64,000 nt of DNA from Acanthaster planci (lineage: Eukaryota > Echinodermata > Asteroidea > Valvatida > Acanthasteridae): the NCBI RefSeq assembly GCF_001949145.1, contig NW_019091379.1, positions 1,272,574-1,336,573 of the forward strand. Direction: 5' to 3'. Below the pieces are notes generated by a model that was not told where the DNA came from, made no database searches, and saw only the letters and a list, made by a program, of their open reading frames with translations. The position numbers were made by a program, and so were the translations under genes. Shown here piece by piece: positions 1 to 11,100 of the stretch (positions within the stretch are counted from its first letter, which is position 1; every line of letters begins with the position of its first letter).

Positions 1-78
1 TTTCCAAGAATGTCAACCCCTCCTCCCCCCAGGTCAGCCTGATTACTCCTCTGCCGGCAGCAGCAGGTCAATCCATAC

Positions 79-3000
79 CTTGTTCTCCTTGTCCCTCCTT
101 TTCTTGTCGGCACTGGAGTCCCTGATCTTGTCGTCGTCCTTGGCTGGTCTGGGAGGTTTGCTGGATTCTGATTCGTTCCTGCTTCCACCTAGTACTTGAG
201 CTACTGCATCTGAGCTGTCCAACTGCAGAAATCATGCCAGTATGTCAGCAGGTTATGTTTTAATTCACTCTCTTTTAAAATTTGTTCGAGGTTGTTATGC
301 CTGAGTGAATGCACTCCCCAAAACAGATGTCCTTATTTAGTTTTCGGTGCGCCGGTGTCCAAATGCATACTGTAAGTTGCGGAGTGTTCATTAAAATTGC
401 ATAGGAATTAAACATGGTAAAAGGATGCAGACAAGATGCATTTTGAAGGTGGCCTTACTCCAATGAAAATTATAAAAATGTGAACACTATAGACAAAGTG
501 ACAAATGAAATACAGTTTACGTTGAAAAAACATCACCTTGCAAACTGTTTACCAAAGGCAATGACATGTAACATTATTATTACGGTGTTTTATTCAATCA
601 TCATTGCAGCCAAACAGGCTGAATTACAGATGATTTCACAAGGATAATATTAAATACAGGAAACAATATACAAAGATTTAAATTAAAAAACAAATAAAAA
701 TGCAAAGACAAATACAAAGAGCGAACTTCTGTGGTTATTAATTACGTGTGTTCAAAAGCCTGGGAAAGAAAGGAATCAGGCTATTTTTAAACAGCTGAGT
801 TTTACACATGATTTCCTTAAACGGGTTACGATTTCTTATATTCCTAGATGTGGCATTATTTAATGGCAACCAGTGATGAAACTGAGGAGATTTCGCAAGT
901 AAATGACTGAATTTTAAGCAAAGTCTAGTCCTCCTATCACAGAGTGTTTCAAGTTAAACATACAAACTGTAAAGGTTATGAGAGAAAAACCAAAGGATGC
1001 TTTGATTCAAAAAGTTTTCCTGAGTGTCTTTGCAAAAGTCTCTGCTAGTTTCAAAACATCGGACCACTCATTTTTGCAAATAACACTTTAGAATTATTTA
1101 TACATCAAAATTCTGCTGCAGACGGCTTCCAGCTGGCAAAAAAATACTGTACAGTGAATACTAGGAAAAATTTCAGCTTAACTTTGAAGGTTTAGCTTTG
1201 TACTTAGCCAGCCAGTACTTTCACTGGCCAAATGTACTTACCTTATTTAATATTGCACTGGCTACCTGCTGCAGGAGTTCATTGGTTCTCTCAGGCTCTT
1301 GGCCTGCCACTATCTTGGATGGCTTCACTGGTAAAGGCTTCTGATGTACAAGAGCTAGAGATGGGGTCATTGGTGTTGAAAGACAACAGTTGATAAATGA
1401 ACATTGCTGTCTACTGGAGCATAAATTCAGCCTAGCAGGTACATGTATGTACAAGTCTTCAAGAAAATAATGTTCTGTAATAAGCTTTCAGACTCTCAAA
1501 ACCTTTCGCAAGATTTCAAAGAATCTCAGAGTGTTAGGGTTTTCACATCCTTGAAGACAGATATGAAATATTTTCCATCTACAGCAATGGAGAGCCGAAG
1601 TGACAATGTCATCTCTTGCCAAGTGATAAGGTAATGACACCACACAAAGTCACCCAACTGTTTCCTTGTGCTTTGGCAATGGATGTCTAAGACGATTAGT
1701 CAACGTGTAGACCCATAACCCTCAAGACCATGGTGACTGACGTCACACTTTGGTAATCCATTTAACCACTTGAAGCAGGATCAGGTGTAAATACACATAA
1801 TTTTCCTTATTTGTTCCACGAAGGACGTGTACACTCGTTAAAGAATTCTTTTCATTTTCGCGGTTGATGTATTAACGCGTCATGCTTGGTTGGGTCAAAG
1901 CACAGTACGGGCGTTTCACAATAGCGCACCTCCAAGAGTTTGCAACACATTAGCCAATCACAATGCGCCAAATCTGTCGACCCAATGCATGTTTGGAAAA
2001 GGTTGACAGATTTCATGCGCTGTGATTGGCCAACACGTTCCAAACTCTTGGAGGCGCACTATTGTAAATCCCCCGTATTGCAAAAAAAAAACCGCCCCCA
2101 GCAGCTTTTCACTGATTGAAAAAAGGTGTGTTTCAAAATCTTACCCAAAGGGGCCCTGTGACACACTTTCTTTCAGGAGTCATCAAGCCCCACAAAATTA
2201 AGTTAGGCTACATGTTTGCATGTACATGGGTATTAATGCGTTCTTGAAACCTCCTGGCAAATTTCAAAAGATCCGATTGGTTGAGGTAAGCTACAAGTTT
2301 TGAACTACAAAGAAATGGTTTGGTAACATCAATGTATGTGACCAACAATCTGTCAGTTTGTTTTGATATATACCTGAATAAATTCAATACTATTGAAATG
2401 CATTATAGATTTTTGTACTCACCAACAACATCAATTGCTTTTTGCAGGAATGCTATTTTGTTCTCTTTGTCCTGTATTAATGGAATAAAGACAGAAATTT
2501 CACAACTTAATATGGTGGTTAAACCCAATGTTACAAATGTTACCATAACTCCTGCATTTGGCCAAAAAAGAGATTTTTAAATTTTAGGCAAGACCGGGAG
2601 TCAAATATGGAGTCTTGAGCCTCTGATGGCAATTGATGCAGTTTTCTGTAAGAGTTTGGAAATACATTTAAGCCTGATTTCCGAAGGGAAACTTTTCAAG
2701 GTAACTTGATTACAATGGTCTGCAGTTCATTTTGATGTCAATGACTGTTAAAACTCTAGTAAAAGTGGAGTTAAATGAAAGGAAATCAGAGTCAAATGCA
2801 ACATCTGCTCACATGCAATGAGGTGATAAACAGTGACTAAGGCATGTACGTGTACATCATGTTCTGGTCAGAGACAAAACAAAAATCTGAAAATATTGAA
2901 ATGCGATTGGACTACAAACACAACACCAACCAGTTCATAAATTTGGTACCAATTTGGTACTCGTTTGAATACAAGGAGTGCTTATGTTAAATGTCACAAG

Positions 3001-4056
3001 TGAAAACATTACAAATGCATTCACAATGAAGGGACTTGTAGAGTTTACTGACATCCCTCTCAATTTTTAAATGATTTTTTTTGTACATGCAGAGTATGCC
3101 GGCTGTAAAATATTATAGTCTTTGGTAAAACAATTCTGAAAGTAAATCATTCATTGGAAAAACTGAAGGAAAACCATGACAAAGATGAGACGAAAACTTG
3201 ATTGCAGATTATCCCCAGAACTGCTCCTACAAACTCCCTTATGGGAGCATTGCGGACGATGAACCAAAAAGTTCTTGGGGTAATCGCATTACAGCCCAGT
3301 ACATGTAGTTGGAACTTTATTGATGTAGTATTCATGGTATTGTTTAGACAGTCTGACAGTGACAGTTATTTTAAAGCAACACTGTGGCAGTTGTTATGGC
3401 AGCTGTAACGCATCTCCCATTTTCTATCGTTATGGCACTCCAACTGCGCAAGCGCGCCAACTTTGCGCAGATTTCGGACTTTATTTCCCTTTAAAAAAAA
3501 ATCCTCCCAAGCCTCCGATGAGAAAAGAAAAAGTTCAGTGCCGTAACGATAGAAAATGGGAGATGTGTTACAGCTGCCGTAACGATAGCCACTTCGTTAA
3601 TACAAAATTACACAAGATTAAATTCTACATGATAATCAGTTATAAGTGATGTGAAATGAAAACAATGTATGCACTAGCCAACATATATACACCATTGCAA
3701 TGCAAGATTTCCAAAGTCCTTTCCTACCAATATTAAAGAGTAACATGTCGTTAGCCCTAGGCCTACCTTCACATTTTGTGAATCCATTTCTGTTGCAGAG
3801 TAAAGTCCTTTCATGAAGCCTGTTGTTCTAATAACCTGAAAGAAGAAAACGAACAGAGAGTGGAATAATTACCTGATGTTATCATGCCATGAAGACCCAA
3901 CCATTAATGAAGTAATTACACCCCATTTTAGCTTACCTCTGTGACTATGTCATGTAAAAATCTAAACGGTGGTTTCCTAAGCAATTTTTCTGTAAGTGGC
4001 GGCTTTTTAATTAGTTTCCCCAGAGTATCCTGGGTTTCCTTTACAAAGTCACCCAT
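79..4056 (-). CDS. TRAF3IP1: IFT54 / TRAF3-interacting protein 1, N-terminal part (5 exons, gene continues past left edge)
   Basis: Five exons join in phase on the minus strand: 4056-3937 (40 codons), 3835-3767 (23 codons), 2471-2423, 1354-1242 and 222-79, each with an AG acceptor and GT donor. The product starts [15 protein letters not shown] and contains [39 protein letters not shown] and [16 protein letters not shown]. These match the N-terminal calponin-homology-like domain of IFT54, an IFT-B subunit that binds tubulin and links cargo to intraflagellar transport in cilia. The last exon visible (48 codons) is rich in D, K, R and E, like the charged linker that follows this domain in the family. 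The C-terminal coiled coil lies outside the window. The start is the first ATG of the conserved block. The gene is head-to-head with the hnRNP gene, with 1069 bp between start codons. Introns 2 and 3 each hold a MITE. Confidence 0.93.
1906..2077. mobile_element. Palindromic MITE, copy 1 (intron 3 of IFT54)
   Basis: The two halves are near-complete inverted repeats. The left arm begins TACGGGCGTTTCACAATAG and the right arm ends in its complement, CACTATTGTAAATCCCCCGTA. Both arms carry the block CTCCAAGAGTTTG and the block CCAATCACA in mirrored order around a short loop near 1975-2000. The TA at each end is consistent with a TA target site. There is no coding capacity. A second, truncated copy lies at 41241-41340. 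Confidence 0.8.
3384..3592. mobile_element. MITE with about 55-bp terminal inverted repeats (intron 2 of IFT54)
   Basis: The left arm 3384-3439 and right arm 3537-3592 are near-perfect reverse complements. Both contain CATCTCCCATTTTCTATCGT (or its complement) and the GGCAGCTGTAAC block. About 100 bp of unique sequence separates them. A weak open frame crosses the element, but it is a by-product of the repeat and not a gene. No clear target-site duplication was found. Confidence 0.8.
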
Positions 4057-5125
4057 GTTGAACGTTTCTGGCAATTACACGTTTTAGCAGCTATTAACTG
4101 TAAGAAAAATCACGATTTCCAGAAAGAAAACGGACTGGCTTTCACGTCGTGCGAAGACTGCAAGAGTCAACTGTTTTCGTTAGTAACGCAGACGCCATGA
4201 TGTGTGAAGCGATGTCATGCGTAGCGCACGTACACATAACGATGATTGAGTTTCGCTGGTGCACACTTTGAACCTTACAAGAAAGCAAAATCGTGCATCA
4301 TACCAGGCAAAACATTTCCCAGGAAAGGAATTCTATCCCATCATTCACTTTTTCATTCATGACATTTGCTACGTGATGTAAGGAGCACCTGATGCCATAG
4401 AAAAGATGACAGACAGGCTTGTAACCGGCCTGTTGAAACTTGAAGCTATTGAAAGCACATGCCTGGTTTTACATATCAGTAGCCTGTGATTTGTTCTTGT
4501 ATGTAATTCATCAGCAGCTTCAGTTTTGCTTTTATCGGCGTCCTAAGTTATCTTGCTTAGGACTTATCACACCCACTCCCACTTACATGAATGACATTCG
4601 TAAAAGTTGCCAAAAGTGGGATTACAAACGCTCATTAATTTTCTCTTTGGCAAGGTTGCTGGGTTCATGGCCCAAACTAAAGATTACATTTTTGTAAACC
4701 AACGTGAGACAATGTCTTTTCCTACCTCCATGGTAAGAACATGGAGGAAGGAATTCCTTCCTCCATGGTAAGAAACACCTGGTGCACCATCGACTGCTTA
4801 TGGTATCCGTGAAAAAAGTGGGGAGAAAAAGTTCCTAAACCCTCCCCTTGTTCGATTTTCTTATAAAGTTAATGCAACCATGAATGTTTTTGTTAGTTTT
4901 GTTTTGTTTGTGCCTTTTGTTTTGTTATGACTCCGTTCGCTTCCCCCACTAACTCCGGCCCATCGTCTCCGCCCCCTAACTTCGCTGCCAGAGAATCTAA
5001 CTGGTTGGCGTGCGTTTATTCGCTGGTCCCCATACCTGTTAGGTGATTAACTTCATTCAACGGTGTGCATGCATGCGAGCACAACCACGCGTTCACTTAC
5101 CAGGCTTCCGAGCTAGCTACGCACG
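4057..5125. promoter_or_regulatory. Divergent intergenic region between IFT54 and the hnRNP gene
   Basis: This stretch separates two start codons that point away from each other, so it probably contains both promoters and 5' UTRs. It holds no recognisable exon. The notable structure is the 28-bp perfect palindrome at 4740-4767. No TATA box could be assigned. Confidence 0.5.
4740..4767. repeat. 28-bp perfect palindrome with paired GGAA cores
   Basis: The sequence is exactly self-complementary around GAATTC (4751-4756), with arms reading CATGGAGGAAGGAATT. Each arm holds GGAGGAAGGAA, which resembles two adjacent ETS-type GGAA cores. The flank CTCCATGGTAAGAA occurs on both sides as a direct repeat. 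It could be a regulatory site, or a duplication and inversion scar. Confidence 0.75.
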
Positions 5126-8100
5126 ATGTATCGAGAAAGGACATTATTCAACTCAAGCGTACGCGTGAAAACTGAACCCGGTGTAGTAGAAACCGGAGAA
5201 AAAGTACTAGAATTTATCCGAAAATCCACCATGACGACCCTAAAACATGACCCTAAGGTAAGTTTAATAATGTGTGACTTCATCTGATGTTTTATAGTAC
5301 ACTATGATGGAAAACAAGGACTAAAATTTGAGGCTGCTTTTTTCTCGAGTGNAACAAATTAAAAATGGCAAACGTCTTTCAATAAATGTCTTTGTGCTAA
5401 CAATGTTGTGCTCTAGGCCTACCTCCCAGGTTGTATCAACTGAACTGTCGTGACAGTGTACTAATACTGCATCCGTACATGTAGGCTTAAGAGCAGACAG
5501 TAAGAGTTCCATGTAGCCTACGGACATAACTTTTCTCCTTGCGCAGTGCTTTATACATGTAATAACTTAAATAAGGCAGCTATACGGTACATGCTATTGC
5601 TATAGCAAGCCATCAGAAAGTTGGGGCTGTAATAGTATTAGTGGGCCTAGTTAGTACATCCTGTTGGCCTACATGTAGTATAACAACATGCGCAACAATA
5701 ACGTGTAAAAAGCCAAAGTTAGCTGTGAAAATATAAAAGCAGCAGTGTTTAGCCTAGTCCCAGACTGGGGGCGGAAATGGGTCAAGTTGTCCCCGGGTCA
5801 AATCGCCCCCAAGTCAAATTGTCCCTGGGTCAAGTCGTCCCCCAAGCGTTATCTAGGAATTTTTCTTTCTTTTTTAGGTACATCAACACGTAGAAGAGAA
5901 AGAAAACAAGATAGAAACTCGTACATATACGTGTACTCATTCATTCACAATTTTCATTCGTTCTACGCAGCTAGCTTTTGAAATCTATGTTGGGGAAGAC
6001 GTGCCACACAAGATATTTATTAAAAGGGCAATTCCTGGTGTGTGCCAATGTAACAGGACATAGGCCTATTCTTTGAATTGTCAAAGCAGTTTGAACATCT
6101 TTTAATTTCAAATCTGCCAGTAGTCATTTCCAGTTTATTTAAATAACTTTCTGAAATCAGTAATGCGGAAATGAATTTAAGTTATTTTGCATAACTAGGA
6201 AAATCAGGTTGTTTCAAGAGGTTTAAGTTGGTTTTGTTCCTGTAACGACAGCCGTTTCTGCTCTGGGAGTGCCATCAAGCAGGCGAGCTTAGCACGTCTG
6301 GTCTCCTTGCCAAATGGAAGCGTCTCACTGGACCATCGCTGTAGGCAAACCAGGCCTGAGTCGTCAAACCACCCAGCTTTTTCAGAGATTACTCAGTCCT
6401 GTCTGATATATTGATTTATTAATATATGATTATTAAATGAAATAAAAATAAATAACTTAAATAAAATAAATAAAAAATATCCCAAGTAAAAACTTGAGAA
6501 GAAAAAAAAATTAAATAAATTACCCCCCCCAAAAAAATAAATTACCCCAGTAAAAACTTGATAAATAAAAGAAGATAAATAAATTATCCCCCCAACTAAA
6601 TAACTGCAGTAAAATTATAATTACATGTATAATGTAATTATTTAGACAGGGGACGACTTGACCAGGGGACGAGTTGACTTGGGGATGACTTGACCAACAT
6701 TCCTTGGGGCCAGTCTACAGCCTAGTAGTAGTGCAGGACTCCCTCCGTATCCTGGGCCCCACAACGGTCCACCCAAAAAGTGGAGACTCCGCTAAAATGC
6801 CTTCTAATGAACCCCACTTCACGTGTATACCTTATTCACCCCATCCATGCCATCTGACCATGCTAACCACTGATGTATTAATATCTGCGATTTCCAGTTT
6901 GTAGAAGGCCGTGAAATTTGGTTTCAATTTGGGTGAATGAGCCATACACACAAAATGGTGTTCCTAGAAGGCGTTTTTGCGGAGTCTCCACTTTCTGGGT
7001 GGACCGTTGGACGGGACCAAGGATATGGAGGGACACTGGCCCCCAGTCTGGGGCTATGTTTAGCCTATGCGCTACTCAGAAAACACTTCCATGTAGTATG
7101 GTTAGGCTCTAGAATTTTTTGCACTAGGATAAGTGCACAGGGTGTCACATGATGTCTGTGTACAGACCTCTTTCCTTACAAAATGTTTCCCTAAAAATGT
7201 TATAACAGCCGTCAGAAAGTAATAACATGTCCTAAAAAGTGAAATTTAGCTGAAAGTGAAATTTCCTTAGAAAATACTTACATGTAGGTTTGTGCACAGG
7301 AGCATCAAGTGTCGTTTGTATCTTTCCAAAAAAATGACCTGACATGAGGCTGGTACATGTTCTTACAGCTGGTCAGTTGAAATTGACCCTCTTTTTATTT
7401 TCACAGTCATGCATGTCAGTAGGAGGTGCACATCAAAACTCATAGACTGTCCTTGAATTCTGAAAAGTCCCTTTATTTGGAGACAAAATCAGTCCCTTGA
7501 AAGGGAGAATGTTTCCCCCCAAAAAAGGAATTGTTTTTATTTCAAGCGGGCTTGGATCCCAAAAACCTGCATGCACACTATAATCAACTTGTTTCCCATC
7601 TACTGTAACTTTACAAACTACATGTATAGAAGTTATTTCAATTATTTTTCCATTAACTTTGTACTATGTCACTTAGGTAACTGTACATGTATGTAAAAAT
7701 GGTAACTAAAGCAAACAGATTGATTTTTTATTTAGAAAAAATCTTTGATGTGATCTTTTTACCACCTTTCATGTCCCATCACAGACTCTTGCTTGTAGAT
7801 CCAAGACTTACATGTAAATGGGAGAATTTTTTGTGATTGGCAGCCCAGGGTGTTGTCTTCCGCTGAATACAATGGCATAAAAGGAATCCTCAGGGCAATG
7901 GCAGGATCCCCTAGCCCAGTTGAAAAAGTCCAAGTTTTGGGAGACGTTCTTTCCCACAGTGGACTGATTTGTTCCCAAATAAAGGGACTTCTGTGAGCTT
8001 AGGGACAGTCTCCAAGTTGTGATGTGCGGCACTGTAGACATTCTGTGGTTGAATGCTTGTCAACAATACTACCATCAACTTGTATGCTGACTCATGTAGT

Positions 8101-11100
8101 AGAACACATGTAAGAATGTACATGTTACCTGTACATGTTATGCTGCTGTGTTGCCCCCAGATATTAGCAGGCAACCCTGCGTGGCTTCTTGAAAACTAAC
8201 TTGTTATGAGGATTGAGGACACGACGCGTAACATTTGGGATTTTGAATCCAGCCTTGGTAGATAAATACGTCACTCTAGAATTCTACTTTCTCAATAAAA
8301 TCTTCCCGAAGAAGCCGTCCTGGTTGACACATATCTTTAAAAAATTTCATACTGATTTTCTTTTCACCATGTGGCCGACCTTTTTTTGAAAAAAAAAATC
8401 AGAGATTTTACTCATCATCCTGTCATTCTCCACCTGATGACAGTCACACTACAGCACACTCCTTGTGTTACCAAACACAAAACCTCAGTTTGGCCAATTT
8501 TGAGAGGGGTAGGGAAAGAATCTTGCGTTCAAGCACCCCATCATAAAAACACCCCAAAAAAGATTTTCTCAGATCAGTTGTAGACATTTTTACATTTTAA
8601 TTCATCCCTTATGTGCAAAAATGTATAATTTGGACATTTACAAGTTTGTGGAACATGCAGAAAAATCAATCCATAGCTACAGCTAAGAAAATAACCACAA
8701 GTTTGGAAGAAAAAAGTGTATCCCTCGCTATTAATTTTTCACCAAACCCACACACCTTTGCCAAGTTAAATCCGATATTTGCCGTCTGCTGTCCACACCA
8801 CCAATAGCTGGTTTCCTCCCATTTTTATGTGCAGCAAGCGCAGCTCTGGTGTTGATTACCAACTAAAATGTTAATGTACATGTACTTTAATACGTTACGT
8901 GCGTGCATGTGGATCTCATCGCGGCATGAAGGGCCAAGGACGTGTCGCTCCGAATCGACATGACTGGTTGAAATTCCACTTTCTCCGTTCTTACATTTTA
9001 GAATTATTTTTTATTACAAGTCTTCATTTATTAAACTGTATCTCACTTTCATAAACAAACTTTTTAAAAATCAAATTTACACAACAAATTGCACATGCCT
9101 TTAAACAAAAAGTTATGCATACATGTACTTGTACACCTGTACGCTTTACCTACTGTCGATTGGTGATACATGTACATGTACATAGGTCAAGCAGGACGGC
9201 AGTTTTCGCATAAGACGAGGTCTGGATAATACGAGCTAATTTAGTAAGGCCGAAGGCCCTGGTATTAACAAGAGTCGACTGTATATGGTACACACCTCAA
9301 TTATGGACCTCTTTACTAATAAATTCATAATTATGCACACATGCACACAAATGCCTTGGCGGCAGAAAGTGTGAATGGGCCATTGAAAATGTACAGGGGT
9401 GCGTCTTTGATGATCATTTTCTCTCAGGTTTTCTGACTTTGTTCATTTTTTTGTTCAGAAAATCANAATTAAATTGTTTTTGCTATTAGTTTCAAATTTA
9501 AGTGGAATTTTTAGTGCTCTGTTAAAAGATTTTAAAACTGTTGTTTTTCCTGTGTGTACGAGATTGTTGTTTCCTAGTGTGGCCCCCTCCCATCATAAGT
9601 AGTACCAACTACATCGTTAATGTTCATGGGCCACTCCTCCACAGAACACGTTCAAGACATGCGTGTACTGCAGGATTTTGGAGAACTGAGACAGTATCCA
9701 ATTTTTTCCTGGGGGCAGTTGGAGGATTTTGAAGGATTGAGGGTCTGCCTTAGCGAAAAGGGCCTAGGCGGTTAATAATGTAATGGATTCAGTGGACGGG
9801 GCATATCAGCCAGTAGCATCAGCTACTAGCATTGCAGCAATTCGGTGGAGCATTGCAGCAATGACTGCTGGTGGCCGCCGTTAAGCTTGAAGCCAGTTTA
9901 ACCACTTCCCTTCTTTTGAGAGAAGTCACTTGTCATGTTTATCACAAACGAAAGTGCTGTATATCCTGCGTGTATTTTTTCTTACTTTTTAGGACATCAC
10001 CGAGCGCGAACAGGTGCGGAAGATATTCCTTGGGGGTCTGAATTCGGAGACAGTTGAGGCGACCCTGCGCGACCACTTTGGCAAGTATGGGGACATGACA
10101 GACTGCTGCGTCATCAGGGATGCCGCCAAGAAGTCACGCTGCTTTGGCTTTGTCACGTTCACCAAGATGGCCATGGTGGACTCCGTCATGGCCGACTTCA
10201 AGGAGAAAGGCGGCCCCGCGATTGACGGCAAGACGATAGAGATCAAGAGGGCCATTCCGCGCGAGGTGAGCATGCACCGGATGTGTCTGTTTCGTGGGGC
10301 ATGACTGCGGTTCCTTGCCATTTTGCTGTTGTGTGTTTACTGGGCGCCAGTATGGTACGGTAGAGTGACTGATGGCAGAGGTTGACTGAACACAGAAAAG
10401 ATGTTTACATTTACAAGTGGTGTTGAGAACATTTTTGTTCGTTCTACTTGTTTTAACTCGACTGTTTTCGGGCTACTTTCTGTTTATAAACACACAAATC
10501 TGCTGATCTGGGTAGCAGTTCTGTTGAAATTAAACTTGGGGGGAAAGGCATTAAGACGTTTTCCAGCTGTTGATCTTATTTGCCTGAAAAATGTAAATGT
10601 GAATAAAATGGTGAAGCAGTGCAAAAGAGAGGTGAAAATATTTAGTGTTGGTTTAATGTGGTGGTTTGGTTATTGACAGTAAATATTAAGAGCATTTCAA
10701 AATGCATTTTCAAAACAAGTGGATTTGGCTTTAATAGACTTGTACATGTAGGTCTGGCTGGTACCGGCCATTTTGAAGCAGTGTTTGAAACCACATGTTC
10801 AAGTTCTGACAGGAACCAGCGAAACCAACGTCTAAGCCATACATGTATCTGCTTGTTTCGAAAATGTTCTTAGTTTCCGTGACCGTCCGGTGCTTTTGAT
10901 TCCTTAAAAGCCTTTACCTTACGTCTTTGTCCTAAGATACATATTGGTAATTCCAGAAAGTAGGTGTCCAAAAGTGTGACATTTTTGTGTCCCTGTTACA
11001 TCTGAGCTTCATTGTTTGACATGGAAATATCACCAGAACTGATTGCAAACTATTTGTCTTATAGGTACTTTGCATTAATTCATCGCTCTTGGAAATTAGA

